NCBI RefSeq assembly: GCF_000092825.1
Contig: NC_014168.1
Location: 2,037,946 to 2,101,945, forward strand
Direction: 5' to 3'
Source: Segniliparus rotundus DSM 44985
GTDB taxonomy: Bacteria > Actinomycetota > Actinomycetes > Mycobacteriales > Mycobacteriaceae
DNA length: 64,000 bases
Shown here: positions 17,995 through 26,625 of the stretch, piece after piece
Numbering within the stretch: position 1 is the first letter of the stretch
Layout: each line of letters starts with the position of its first letter
Program-made: the position numbers and the translations under genes
The notes under the pieces: model-generated
Seen by the model: only the letters and a program-made list of their open reading frames with translations
Database searches by the model: none
Told to the model about the DNA's origin: nothing

Positions 17995-19116
17995 TCACGC
18001 CAGCGCGCGCTGAAGATCGGCGAGCAAGTCCCTCTCGTCCTCGATGCCGATCGAGAGGCGCAAGAACCCCTCCGGCACCGCGTCTCCCCACCGCGCCCGC
18101 CGGTCCGCTGTGCTGTGCACGCCTCCGAAACTCGTCGCCTCGGCGAAGAGTTCGCTTCGGGCGAGAAACCGCTGAGCTGTGCCCATGTCCTCGAACGTGA
18201 CAGAGACCAAACTGCCGAACCCTTTCATCTGCCGCGCCGCGAGAGCATGCGAGGGGTCGGAAGCCAAACCTGGGTAACGCACTGATCGAACCTGCGGTTT
18301 TCCATTCAAAAATTCGGCCACCGCCTGCGCGTTGGCGCATTGCCGCTGAAAACGCAACGCCGCAGTCGCCAGGCTCCGGTGCGCGAGCCATGCTTCAAAG
18401 GGCCCTGTTGTGACACCAGAGACCGTCCGCTCCAGCGCAATCGCCTCGGCGAGATCGGCCCGATTCGTCGCGATGTAGCCGAGCGTGATGTCGCTATGGC
18501 CGCACAGGCCTTTCGTCGCGGCTGCGACAACGAGGTCCGCCCCAAAATCGAGCGGGGTCTGGCCGAACGGCGTCGCCGCCGTGTTGTCCACGACGAACAT
18601 TGCCTCTGCCTCGCGGGCCGCAGTCGCCGTTGCGCGCAGATCGAGCACATCGAGTGTGGGATTGACCGGGGTCTCGGCGAAGACCACACTGGGCTGCGGG
18701 GCGCGCGCCAAAGATCGGACCGCTTCCGTGAACGCCTCGCAACGCTCACTGCGGACCTGGATCCCATACGCGGCGAGCCGCTCGGCCGCATAGACCCGCG
18801 TCTGGTAATAGCCGTCCGCCGGGACGAGGACTGTGCCGCCGCCGGAGAGCGCGCGCAGCACCGCGGTGATCGCCCCCATGCCGGTGGGGAAGACCAACGC
18901 CGCGTCGGCATGTTCCAACTCGGCGAGAGCCCTTTCAAGAACCCGCCAGGTCGGGTTGCTGTTGCGGCCGTAAAAATCCCCGGCTTCCCCGAGCGGCAGG
19001 GCGTGGTAGGTCGAAGTGAGCACCGGGCTCGGCGACAGCGGCTGGCCCGGATCGCAAGGACTGCCCGTCGCGCGGACGCAACGAGTGCTCGGGCCAATTT
19101 CTTCAGGATGGCTCAT
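17995..19116 (-). CDS. Cys/Met-metabolism PLP enzyme (cystathionine gamma-synthase/lyase-like)
   Basis: 373 residues, fold-type I gamma-family PLP enzyme. Seen: STRCVRATGSP, tetramer-contact Tyr-Arg as DFYGRNSNPTW, ALVFPTGMGAITAVLRALSG, VVFAETPVNPTLDVLDL, the PLP-ring Asp in FVVDNTAATPFG, and the Schiff-base Lys in AATKGLCGHSDITLG. The family covers transsulfuration and Met gamma-lyase; residues visible do not decide between synthase and lyase. ATG 19116 is eight bases after -10 TATGCT (19130-19125). The frame is open to 19482, unsupported. It is head-to-head with the next gene with 35 bases between the starts. Confidence 0.82.
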   Translation of the reverse strand: MSHPEEIGPSTRCVRATGSPCDPGQPLSPSPVLTSTYHALPLGEAGDFYGRNSNPTWRVLERALAELEHADAALVFPTGMGAITAVLRALSGGGTVLVPADGYYQTRVYAAERLAAYGIQVRSERCEAFTEAVRSLARAPQPSVVFAETPVNPTLDVLDLRATATAAREAEAMFVVDNTAATPFGQTPLDFGADLVVAAATKGLCGHSDITLGYIATNRADLAEAIALERTVSGVTTGPFEAWLAHRSLATAALRFQRQCANAQAVAEFLNGKPQVRSVRYPGLASDPSHALAARQMKGFGSLVSVTFEDMGTAQRFLARSELFAEATSFGGVHSTADRRARWGDAVPEGFLRLSIGIEDERDLLADLQRALA

Positions 19117-19151
19117 GCCTGATGAGCATAGAGCCCAAGTAGGCTCGCTCT

Positions 19152-20066
19152 GTGGACACAGGCGAAACAGGAGCCGGGCTTCCCCGGCAGCTGGACGAGG
19201 CAGACCTCGACGAAATCCGGTCGATAGCCGTGGAAGCCCTCGCCGAAATGGGCAAACGCGCGGTGCGAATCGCGCCGGACTCGCTGGTGCTCGACGACGG
19301 GGGACAGTTCCTCTTGGAGGACGTGGCCCTCGCCTGCTCTTATGTCGAGCGCTCCGAATGGCCGGCAGTCGCCGCCCATTACGCGCGCGCCATGGCCGCG
19401 CCGAGCGCGCTGGGCTCAGCCGGACTCTGCGAACAGGAGTTCCTCGATGTGACGCGGGCACGAATCGTCGGGCCCGAAGCATTCGACGAGGTCGCGCAGG
19501 CGCACGGCTACGCCCGCAGGCTCGTCCCCGACCGCCCCGAAACGTCTCCGCTCGTCGTGCTGTGCCATGATTTGCCGCACGCGGTGATCACCCTGGGCGA
19601 TCTTCACCTCAAAGACCGCGACCACGACGCGGTGTGGGCCGCAGGTCTGCAGAACACCGCCGCAGAGCCTGTGCAAAACCATGACGTGTTGGAACAAGAC
19701 GACGCCCAGGTCGAGGTGCTTCGGGGAGATTCCTTGTTCACAGCGGCAAAAGCGCTCGACTTCCCCGCTTTGCTCAGCGGCCGCAGTGCCGAGCACGGCG
19801 TCGTGTTCGCCATTCCCTTCCAACAAATCCTGCTGCTGCACCTGCCGCGCAACGCGGCTGAGACCGCGACATCGCTGAACATCCTGGCCCATCTCGCAGA
19901 CGAGTGGCACGAACAAGCCGCGAAACCGATCAGCCCCGAAGTGTTCTACTGGCAAGACGGCGTCTACCAGCAACTCACCACGCACAACGCGCGCGGCGAG
20001 ATCGCCGTCCACGTCGAGGGGCGCTTTTTCGACGCCCTCAACGCCCTCGCCGACGCGCGGGACTAA
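19152..20066 (+). CDS. DUF1444-like protein
   Basis: 304 residues, soluble, no signal peptide. The C-terminal half has the DUF1444/YtpQ layout: DLPHAVITLGDLHLKDRDHD, then NTAAEP..., then HGVVFAIPFQQILLLHLPRN, and PISPEVFYWQDGVYQQL. No catalytic motif is known for this family. GTG 19152 lies six bases after TAGGCT (19140-19145), indicating leaderless translation. Its TAA stop (20064-20066) begins the -10 box of the next gene. Confidence 0.6.
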   Translation: MDTGETGAGLPRQLDEADLDEIRSIAVEALAEMGKRAVRIAPDSLVLDDGGQFLLEDVALACSYVERSEWPAVAAHYARAMAAPSALGSAGLCEQEFLDVTRARIVGPEAFDEVAQAHGYARRLVPDRPETSPLVVLCHDLPHAVITLGDLHLKDRDHDAVWAAGLQNTAAEPVQNHDVLEQDDAQVEVLRGDSLFTAAKALDFPALLSGRSAEHGVVFAIPFQQILLLHLPRNAAETATSLNILAHLADEWHEQAAKPISPEVFYWQDGVYQQLTTHNARGEIAVHVEGRFFDALNALADARD

Positions 20067-20075
20067 AATCGCCAC

Positions 20076-20687
20076 ATGCTCGAACGCCGCGCCGCCCTTC
20101 GGGGGCTTGCCCTCGCCCCCCTCGCGCTCCTGGCCCTGCCCGCGGCATTCGCGCCAGCAGATCCGGACGACGAGCCTGATCAAGGCGATGGCGGCGAAGG
20201 AACCGGGGAGGACGAAGCCGCGCCTGAGGACAACGGGCACCGCCCTCTCGGCTATGGCGTCGCGTTCACCGCGTTCGGCGTGCGCGTCGAAGTCGCCGCC
20301 CTCAGCTGCGCGCCAGTCGCAGGGTTCATCACCACCCCCACTGGCGGCAAGCTGTGGGAGGCGCAGATCGCCGTGCATGTGATCTCCGGCGACCATCCCG
20401 AAATCTACCTCCCCGGCTCGTTCACCTTCCGAGCTTTCTACGGCGACCAGCCCTTCCAGTACTACCTGCCCGAGTATTCCGGGGCAGGCGACTCGTTGCC
20501 CGTGATGCTGAAAAACATCAAAGCTGGCGACCGGATCACGGGGAAAATCCGTTTCATGGCTGATCGGGGCTCCATCCTGGAACTCGGCTTCTACGTCGGT
20601 TCGGTGGAGAGATTCGCGCCTTCTCTCTTCTGGGACGTCCCGCAGCCCGTCGAACTGTCGAAACAGACGGACGACACAGGCTTCTAA
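20076..20687 (+). CDS. Exported MPT63/DUF1942-like protein
   Basis: 203 residues. N-terminal signal (about residues 1-27, with RR at positions 4-5, ALRGLALAPLALLALPAAFA), an acidic linker, then a beta-rich domain. Its landmarks match MPT63: GKLWEAQIAVHVISG, PGSFTFRAFYGD, LKNIKAGDRITGKIRFMADR, SLFWDVPQP, against WEA...V..I.G, TGKI.F and ...W.P in the mycobacterial secreted antigen MPT63 (immunoglobulin-like fold, function unknown). ATG 20076 is six bases after TAAAAT (20064-20069), which contains the preceding stop codon. The MPT63 link is my reading from pattern memory. Confidence 0.6.
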   Translation: MLERRAALRGLALAPLALLALPAAFAPADPDDEPDQGDGGEGTGEDEAAPEDNGHRPLGYGVAFTAFGVRVEVAALSCAPVAGFITTPTGGKLWEAQIAVHVISGDHPEIYLPGSFTFRAFYGDQPFQYYLPEYSGAGDSLPVMLKNIKAGDRITGKIRFMADRGSILELGFYVGSVERFAPSLFWDVPQPVELSKQTDDTGF

Positions 20688-20774
20688 GCGCCGTGTGCTC
20701 TCCTGAGGGCTCCCCGGGCAGGTGTGCGGAGACGGGATCGAAGCCGCCGTCCGGCAGACCGTAGACTCATGCCC

Positions 20775-21425
20775 ATGGTCGGGCACATCATTCATATGAT
20801 CGTTGCAACGCTCCAGGGCATGCCGCCGTGGGCGTTGCTCGTCATGGCCTTCCTCTTGCCAGCGCTTGAGGCTTCCGTGTTCCTTGGCGTGGTGGTGCCC
20901 GGCGAAATCGTCCTCCTCCTCGCCGCAATCGGCGCTAGCAAGGGCCAACTGCCGCTCTGGGCGGTGATCGTCGCTGGGGTCCTCGGCGCGGTCATCGGCG
21001 ACTTCGTGGGCTTTGAGGTGGGCAAGCGCTGGGGCCACTCGCTCCTGGAAAAATTGCCGAAACGGATTGTGAAGCCCGACCACATCGACAGGGCGAAAGC
21101 CGCGCTGCGCCGACGGGGCGCGCTCACGGTGTTCTTCGGGCGCTGGGCCGCCGCCCTGCGCGCTTTCGTCCCCGGACTGGCAGGCATGTCGGGTATGCGC
21201 CTTCGGGTCTACGCGCCCGCGAACGCGGCAGGCGGCTTCGTGTGGGCCGTGGCGGTGGTCCTCCTGGGCTTCACGATCGGGCAACATGTCGAGAAGTACC
21301 TGAGCCAAGTCTCCAACATCGTCACCGTTCTCGTGGCCGCGCTGCTCCTCTACTTCCTCGTCAAAGAAATCATCCGAGCACGCGCGAAGCGCGCAACGGC
21401 AACATCGGCAAGCAAGGAGGAATAA
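20775..21425 (+). CDS. DedA-family membrane protein
   Basis: 216 residues. DedA proteins act in membrane homeostasis and undecaprenyl-phosphate or phospholipid transport. The hallmark EASVFLGVVVPGEIVLLLAA (with Glu and the PGE turn) and GRWAAALRAFVPGLAGMSGM are present, with hydrophobic segments consistent with two re-entrant loops and several helices, and a basic C-terminal tail (RARAKRATATSASKEE). ATG 20775 lies seven bases after TAGACT (20762-20767), so a leaderless start is likely; ATG 20769 is a close alternative. A hydrolase follows after six bases. Confidence 0.88.
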   Translation: MVGHIIHMIVATLQGMPPWALLVMAFLLPALEASVFLGVVVPGEIVLLLAAIGASKGQLPLWAVIVAGVLGAVIGDFVGFEVGKRWGHSLLEKLPKRIVKPDHIDRAKAALRRRGALTVFFGRWAAALRAFVPGLAGMSGMRLRVYAPANAAGGFVWAVAVVLLGFTIGQHVEKYLSQVSNIVTVLVAALLLYFLVKEIIRARAKRATATSASKEE

Positions 21426-21431
21426 CAAGCC

Positions 21432-22352
21432 ATGCGCTCAGTCAGCGAAACAGACATCGTCTTCACCTCTCGGCAAGGCTCGTGCGCGGGTTCGTTGTTC
21501 CGCCCCGACGGGCCCGACGCGTTCATCCCGCCGCGCCCTGTCGTCGTCCTCGGGCATGGCCTCGGCGCAGTGCGCCAGATGCGGCTGTCCGCCTACGCCC
21601 GGCGCTTCGCACAAGCCGGATACCTTGCTATGACCTTCGACTACCGGCATTTCGGCGAGTCCGACGGCGAGCCGAGGCAACTGCTCTCAATCCGACGCCA
21701 GCAAGAGGACTGGCAGGCCGCCGTCCGATACGCGCGCAGCGTTCCAGGAGCCGATCCGCGCCACGTCGCTGTCTTCGGCACTTCTTTCGGCGGCGGGCAT
21801 GTGATCGAGCTCGCCGCCAAAGACCATTCCCTCGCCGCCGTGATCGCCCAGTGCCCCTTCACCTTCGGATTGGCGTCCCTGGCCAAGGTGCGCCCTCCCG
21901 GCTCCATCAAGGTGGCGGCCCGCGCGGCCGCAGATCTGCTCGCCGCAGCACGGCGCAAACCCCCAGTCCTTGTCCCTCTCGTCGGGCCGACCGGCACGGC
22001 CGCGTTGATGAACGCCCCCGACGCGCTGGACGGCTATCTCGGGATCGTGCCCGAGGGGCTCGCATTCGCCAACGCGGTCTCCGCGCGCACAGGGGCGGCC
22101 ATTCCGCTGTGGGCTCCTGGGCGGCTGGCTTCGAAGGTCACTGCCCCGATCCTGTTCGCGATCTGCGAACGAGACACTGTCGCGCCTGCGGGACCGACCC
22201 TGCGCTTCGCCCGCCAAGCCCCCCAAGCGACCATTCGCCGCTACCCCTTCGGCCATTTCGAGATCTACAACGGCTCCGCTTTCGACGAGGCTGTCGAGGA
22301 TTACGTCGACTTCCTTCAGAGGCATGTGCCCACACCAGATCTTGGGCGGTGA
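21432..22352 (+). CDS. Alpha/beta-hydrolase (dienelactone/acyl esterase-like)
   Basis: 306 residues. Seen: oxyanion-side VVVLGHGLGAVRQMRLSAYA, FDYRHFGESDGEPRQL, nucleophile elbow VFGTSFGGGH (GxSxG), the acid probably in ICERDTVAPAG, and His in YPFGHFEIYNG. Substrate unknown; such proteins hydrolyse short esters or act on exported lipids. AAGGAGG at the end of dedA precedes ATG 21432, so it is the second gene of a two-gene operon. Confidence 0.82.
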   Translation: MRSVSETDIVFTSRQGSCAGSLFRPDGPDAFIPPRPVVVLGHGLGAVRQMRLSAYARRFAQAGYLAMTFDYRHFGESDGEPRQLLSIRRQQEDWQAAVRYARSVPGADPRHVAVFGTSFGGGHVIELAAKDHSLAAVIAQCPFTFGLASLAKVRPPGSIKVAARAAADLLAAARRKPPVLVPLVGPTGTAALMNAPDALDGYLGIVPEGLAFANAVSARTGAAIPLWAPGRLASKVTAPILFAICERDTVAPAGPTLRFARQAPQATIRRYPFGHFEIYNGSAFDEAVEDYVDFLQRHVPTPDLGR

Positions 22353-22590
22353 CCGACTCGCAAGGTGCGAGGTCTCTGCTGAACTCCGATACAGCGCCCG
22401 AACCCGCAGGCGCAAGGACGTGGCTTTGGGCGCTTCTCGCGCGACCCCGGTGCGGCTCAACTCCAGTGCGGAGGCCGCTCGCGTTCCAGATCGCGATCAT
22501 GCGGCGACCCCTCCGCTGCGCGCCAATCCTCCGGGTCTGCGCAAGATTCCGACGCAGTCCGCGGAGCCGGCTCGCCGTTTCGGGGGGCGC
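22353..22590. other. Intergenic region without supported gene
   Basis: 238 bases between convergent genes. A short hairpin near 22355-22375 (GACTCGCA-AGG-TGCGAGGTC) could end the dedA-hydrolase transcript, but there is no T-run. Open frames here have no start signals or recognisable product. Confidence 0.5.
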
Positions 22591-22914
22591 TCACATCTTG
22601 TAGGCGTCGGGGATGCCGCTGCCGAGGGCGACATTGCCTGGGTTCGGCGTGTGGCCGTAGCGCTGACGGGCCACCTCGCCGGGAAGCCCGAGCAGACCAC
22701 CAATCTGGCCCCAGGTGATACCGCTTCCCACCGCCTTCTCCGCAGCGCTTCGGACCATCTTCTCCCCGGCCTTCATCATCCTGATGCCCTCTTTGAGATC
22801 CGCCACGAAGTTGCCGCTCTCCCGGTGCTCTTCTTCCTGGGGCTCGTCGTCCGCTGCGATATCCGCGTTGCGCTCGTCGATTTCTTCGAGGTATTTCTCA
22901 AATCTCGATACCAT
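22591..22914 (-). CDS. Small helix-turn-helix protein
   Basis: 107 residues. An acidic, Glu-rich N-terminus (FEKYLEEIDERNADIAADDE, then PQEEEHRESGNF) and a helical middle lead to ITWGQIGGLLGLPGEVARQR, a helix-turn-helix of the kind common in actinobacterial small regulators. ATG 22914 is seven bases after TATTCT (22927-22922), so leaderless. It is divergent from pnuC with only 51 bases between the starts and may control it, which is inference. Confidence 0.65.
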   Translation of the reverse strand: MVSRFEKYLEEIDERNADIAADDEPQEEEHRESGNFVADLKEGIRMMKAGEKMVRSAAEKAVGSGITWGQIGGLLGLPGEVARQRYGHTPNPGNVALGSGIPDAYKM

Positions 22915-22921
22915 GCTTTTG

Positions 22922-22959
22922 AGAATACCTGAGAAAAAGAGCGCCTGTCTGGCTAAGCT
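22922..22959. promoter_or_regulatory. Back-to-back leaderless promoters of the HTH gene and pnuC
   Basis: Minus-strand -10 TATTCT (22927-22922), seven bases before ATG 22914; plus-strand -10 TAAGCT (22954-22959), six bases before ATG 22966. The 26 bases between the two boxes must hold both -35 regions, so one bound protein could affect both genes. Confidence 0.55.
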
Positions 22960-22965
22960 TTGCCT

Positions 22966-23649
22966 ATGCTCCGCTCTGATTTCCTGCAGTGGCTGATCGA
23001 TTGCAAGCATTGGCTCGACAGCCCGGCGCTGCGGGCGTTCGGCGGCCAGCCCGCCTCCTGGGCCGAGGTGATCGGTTTCGTCCTCGGGGTCGGCAGCACG
23101 GGGTACGGCGCTGTCGAATCGCCGTGGTGCTGGCCGTTCTCCATCGCCAACAACGTCGTCTGGATCCCCCTTTTTTTCACGGCAGGGCTCTACGCGGACA
23201 CGTCGCTGCAATTCGTCTACGCGGTGCTCGGAGCCATCGGCCTCTGGCATTGGGCCACCGGCCGCGCAGCGGCGCGAGGCAAGCTGCCAGTGACCCGCAC
23301 GCCGCAATGGGAGTGGCATCTGCAAGCGCTCCTGCTCGCCGTCGGCACATGGTGGCTGTGGGCCGTGCTCGTCCATGTGCACGACTCCGCGCCTTTCCTC
23401 GACGCGTTCACCTCAGTTTTTTCGATCATCGCCATGTGGGCGCAGGTGCGCAAGTACATTGAGACGTGGCCGTTGTGGGTGGCGATCGACTTCGTCTACA
23501 TACCCTTGTACATCCACAAAGGGCTCATGCTGACCGCCGCGCTCACAGTCGTCTTCCTTGCCTTCGCGGTGTGGGGATGGGCCGTCTGGCACCGCTCGTT
23601 GCTCCGGGACAGCGCCGAGCCCGCCAAACCTGCGGCGGTGTTCGCCTAG
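22966..23649 (+). CDS. pnuC: PnuC-family nicotinamide riboside transporter
   Basis: 227 residues, about seven hydrophobic segments. PnuC moves nicotinamide riboside for NAD salvage by facilitated diffusion. The aromatic-rich motifs are clear: GYGAVESPWCWPFSIANNVV, VYAVLGAIGLWHW, MWAQVRKYIETWPLWVAIDF, YIPLYIHKGLMLTA. The start ATG 22966 is six bases after TAAGCT. No NAD riboswitch can exist in a leaderless mRNA, so control must be at transcription. Its TAG stop shares the palindrome CTAG with the stop of the convergent DUF445 gene. Confidence 0.88.
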   Translation: MLRSDFLQWLIDCKHWLDSPALRAFGGQPASWAEVIGFVLGVGSTGYGAVESPWCWPFSIANNVVWIPLFFTAGLYADTSLQFVYAVLGAIGLWHWATGRAAARGKLPVTRTPQWEWHLQALLLAVGTWWLWAVLVHVHDSAPFLDAFTSVFSIIAMWAQVRKYIETWPLWVAIDFVYIPLYIHKGLMLTAALTVVFLAFAVWGWAVWHRSLLRDSAEPAKPAAVFA

Positions 23650-24920
23650 CGGAACGACAGCAAGGAGAGGGCGTGGATCACCACGCCCGCCAGTGAGCCG
23701 ACCACCGTCCCATTGATCCTGATGAACTGCAGATCCTTGCCAACGTTGAGCTCGATTTTGCGGCTCGCGTCGTCCACGTCCCAACGTTTGACCGTTTCGG
23801 AGATGATCGCCACCGCCTCCACGGAGAAGCGCTCCGCGAGGTACCGGGCTGTGCCGACGATCCAATCGTCCAAACGCTCACGCAGTTCCGCCGACTGCTG
23901 CAATCGGACTCCGACGCGCAACGCCGCCTCGGCAAGGCGTGCCTGCATCGCGCCAGTCGGGTCTTTGAGGGTCTGCTTGGTCTTCGTCCACAGCAGCAGC
24001 GACATATGCTCCACCGATTGCGGGGAGATGATCTGCGCTTTTATCTTCTCCACTCGTTCGATCATCACTGGGTCGCGCACGAGGTCGTCGGCCACCTCCA
24101 TGAGCCATCGCTCCAAAGCCCGGCGCAGGCCGTGGTTTTGCTCGTAGCGAACCCTGGCGGTGAACTCCACGAATTCGCGGTGGATTTTGTCGCCGACGAG
24201 GCCTTTGACAAACTTGGGGGTCCAGCCCGGGGAGTCGTCGCTCACAAGCTTCTGAATGATCGGCTCGCTCGTGAGAGCCCACTCGTGCGCCCGCTCGAAA
24301 ACAAGATCCATGAGCGCTTTGTGCCTGCCCTCCTCCAACACGTCCGAGAGAAGTTTTCCGGCGATCGGAGCCCAATCCGGCTCGCTGATGCGGTCGACGA
24401 CCCACGTCTGCATGACGCGCGCCACGTCTTCGTCCTTCGGCAAGTCCGCAAGCTTGCCCAGGGCCGCCCCCAGCTCGGCGGCGACGCGCTCCGCGTGGGC
24501 GGGGAGCGCGAGCCAATCCCCCAGCCTGCGCGGCGCGCCCACCTCCCTGATCTGGCGCTCAACGAGGTCGGGGGTGAGGAAATTCTCCCGGATGAAGTCC
24601 CCGAGCTGTGTGCCGACCTGGTCTTTCTTCTTTTTGATGAGCGAAGTGTGCGGGATGGGCAACCCCAGCGGATGCCGGAAGATCGCCGTGACCGCGAACC
24701 AGTCCGCGAGCGCTCCCACCATCCCCGCCTCCGAACCGGCTTGCACGAATCCGCGAATGCCGACGAAAGAACCAGGCCACACCGCGCCATGCCAGAGCGT
24801 CGCGATGTACACGGCAGTCACCACAAGGAAGAAACCGGTCGCAACAGCCTTCATTCGACGCAGCTCGACCCGCTTGGCCTGGTCAGAGGACCATAATCCT
24901 CCTGATGGAGTGAGGCTCAT
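23646..24920 (-). CDS. DUF445 membrane protein
   Basis: 424 residues. DUF445 proteins are widespread, function unknown. Seen: an N-terminal hydrophobic segment (GFFLVVTAVYIATLW), AGSEAGMVGALADWFAVTAI then FRHPLGLPIPHTSLIKKKKD, which is the family signature, a long helical middle, and a C-terminal membrane segment (FIRINGTVVGSLAGVVIHAL). ATG 24920 lies six bases after TAGACT (24932-24927), whose TAG is the stop codon of the SDR upstream. It is the last gene of the mce-linked minus-strand series. Confidence 0.85.
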   Translation of the reverse strand: MSLTPSGGLWSSDQAKRVELRRMKAVATGFFLVVTAVYIATLWHGAVWPGSFVGIRGFVQAGSEAGMVGALADWFAVTAIFRHPLGLPIPHTSLIKKKKDQVGTQLGDFIRENFLTPDLVERQIREVGAPRRLGDWLALPAHAERVAAELGAALGKLADLPKDEDVARVMQTWVVDRISEPDWAPIAGKLLSDVLEEGRHKALMDLVFERAHEWALTSEPIIQKLVSDDSPGWTPKFVKGLVGDKIHREFVEFTARVRYEQNHGLRRALERWLMEVADDLVRDPVMIERVEKIKAQIISPQSVEHMSLLLWTKTKQTLKDPTGAMQARLAEAALRVGVRLQQSAELRERLDDWIVGTARYLAERFSVEAVAIISETVKRWDVDDASRKIELNVGKDLQFIRINGTVVGSLAGVVIHALSLLSFR

Positions 24921-24929
24921 CGGACAAGT

Positions 24930-25781
24930 CTAAAGCTTGGCCCGCACGCCCCGCTTTTCCATGAACGCGAAGACCGGTCCGGCGAAGAAGGCGACCAGAT
25001 CCTGGTAGCGGGCGCCGAACAGCCGGGGGAAGAAATCGAGGCCCCACGCGTCAAGGCCGATCAAGATTCTCGGGGACCGCCGTTGCATCCCCCGCACAAT
25101 GGTCTTGGCCGCGCCTTCCGGCGTGGTGCGCGCGATACGGTGGAACAACTCCCCCCGCTTGGCGCTGTCGTCGCCCGCGACGGAACGCGCGCTTGCGGCA
25201 ATATTCGTTTTGATCCCGCCAGGATGCACGCAGCTCACCGCGACTGGGTGCTTCCCGATGAGCATCTCCTGCCGGAGCGCTTCAGTGAATCCGCGCACGC
25301 CGAACTTGGTGAGGTTGTACGCCGACTGGGTCGGCACCCCGACGAATCCGAAGACGCTCGACACGTTCACCACATGGCCGTCGCCCGACTCAATGAGGTG
25401 CGGCAGGAACGCCTTGGTCCCGTTGACCACGCCGTTCAGGTTGATTCCGGTGATCCAGTCGTAGTCCTCCCAGCTCATCTCCAGCACGCCGCTCATCACC
25501 GCCACACCGGCGTTGTTGACGACGACGTTGATCGCGCCGAAGTCGGAGCGCACCTGTGCGGCGTGCTCGAAAACAGCTTCCCGGTCGGCGACGTCGAGCC
25601 GGTAATGCTTGGCTTCGGCCCCGCGGGCGTGGCAAAGCTTCGCAGTGTCGACGACGCCCACTTCGTTGACGTCGGAGAGCGCGAGACGAGCGCCCTTCTC
25701 GGCGAGGTTCACCGCCAACGCCCGGCCAATGCCAGAGCCCGCGCCAGTGATAACCACGACTTTGTTAGAGAAGTCTCGCAT
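24930..25781 (-). CDS. Short-chain dehydrogenase/reductase (SDR)
   Basis: 283 residues, classical SDR: TGAGSGIG cofactor motif, D at the end of strand 3 (RLDVAD), NNAG, catalytic Ser in VNVSSVFG and YNLTK (YxxxK). It has the long C-terminal extension of about 30 residues seen in mycobacterial SadH-like enzymes, and a close paralogue at 52866-53710. Substrate unknown; the mce-operon context suggests a lipid or sterol-type alcohol or ketone. It overlaps the hydrolase 3' end by 17 bases. Confidence 0.85.
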   Translation of the reverse strand: MRDFSNKVVVITGAGSGIGRALAVNLAEKGARLALSDVNEVGVVDTAKLCHARGAEAKHYRLDVADREAVFEHAAQVRSDFGAINVVVNNAGVAVMSGVLEMSWEDYDWITGINLNGVVNGTKAFLPHLIESGDGHVVNVSSVFGFVGVPTQSAYNLTKFGVRGFTEALRQEMLIGKHPVAVSCVHPGGIKTNIAASARSVAGDDSAKRGELFHRIARTTPEGAAKTIVRGMQRRSPRILIGLDAWGLDFFPRLFGARYQDLVAFFAGPVFAFMEKRGVRAKL

Positions 25782-26625
25782 CGTTCACCTGTCCAAACAC
25801 CTCGTTGAGAAAACTAATAATCGCCGGGGTCACCCGCTTTGGCCGCGAACGGAGCGTCAAGATCGTCCCGACGCGGAGCAGTTGTCCGCCGACGAGTTCC
25901 GAGCATAGCCTTCCGGCGTCTGAAGCAGGATGGAACGGGTCTGCTTTGAGGACCATGATGAGCGCCGGAGCGGTCACCGAAGTGCGGACCCGCTTCGGCG
26001 GAGCCATCCGGCCGAGCGCGAGCCCGTGCAGCACGGCGCGGCTGCGCGCCGCCGGAGCGGTGAGCACATCCAGGAAGAAGTCTGCTGTGGCCCATCTGCC
26101 CTCGGGGACGAGCCGCGCGATCTTTTTGACGCACCACAGCGCCGGCCACCCCGCTGACAGCAGCAGCAGAAGCACCGACGAGACATAGCCGTACGCCGCG
26201 ACGCCGTCCTCGAGGATCGGGCCTTCCAGGAGCAGCCCCGCCACCCGGTCCGGCGCCAATGCGGCCGCTTCGAGCACGACGCCCGCCCCCACAGACGTGC
26301 CGCCGAGCACAGCGCGGTCCACCCCCAGCCGGTCGAGCGCAGTGAGCAACTGCCTGCCGAGCGCTTCGGTGTCGTAGTGCTCGACCGACAAGGGGAAACC
26401 GCTCGCGCTCTGCGCGACCAAATCGACTGCGATGACCCGGAAACCGCGCTCGGCGAGGGCGCGCGCCCAATGCTCCTGCGTGCGGTGCGACGCGAGCAAG
26501 AGCGGCACGAGCACCACCACACGGCTTCCAGATCCGAACTCCGCGTACCGCAGGCGCTGTCCGCCTGCGTGGATCTCGCCTGTCTTCATTGCTGATCGAG
26601 ACGCATGCGGCTGCTCAAGACTCAT
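25765..26625 (-). CDS. Alpha/beta-hydrolase in the mce-linked operon
   Basis: 286 residues. Seen: core strand VVVLVPLLLASHRTQEHWAR, FRVIAVDLVAQSASGFPLSV, nucleophile elbow VLGGTSVGAGVVLEAAALAP, a hydrophobic cap segment (YVSSVLLLLLSAGWPALW). The catalytic His near the C-terminus is not obvious, so activity is uncertain. ATG 26625 has no Shine-Dalgarno but overlaps as ATGA the stop of a 9-codon ORF that does have one, so initiation is probably coupled. ATG 26589 is an alternative. Confidence 0.72.
   Translation of the reverse strand: MSLEQPHASRSAMKTGEIHAGGQRLRYAEFGSGSRVVVLVPLLLASHRTQEHWARALAERGFRVIAVDLVAQSASGFPLSVEHYDTEALGRQLLTALDRLGVDRAVLGGTSVGAGVVLEAAALAPDRVAGLLLEGPILEDGVAAYGYVSSVLLLLLSAGWPALWCVKKIARLVPEGRWATADFFLDVLTAPAARSRAVLHGLALGRMAPPKRVRTSVTAPALIMVLKADPFHPASDAGRLCSELVGGQLLRVGTILTLRSRPKRVTPAIISFLNEVFGQVNDARLL

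Noticed and set aside
22915-22965. NAD-related riboswitch before pnuC
   Set aside because: The -10 box lies six bases before the ATG, leaving no leader RNA for a riboswitch.
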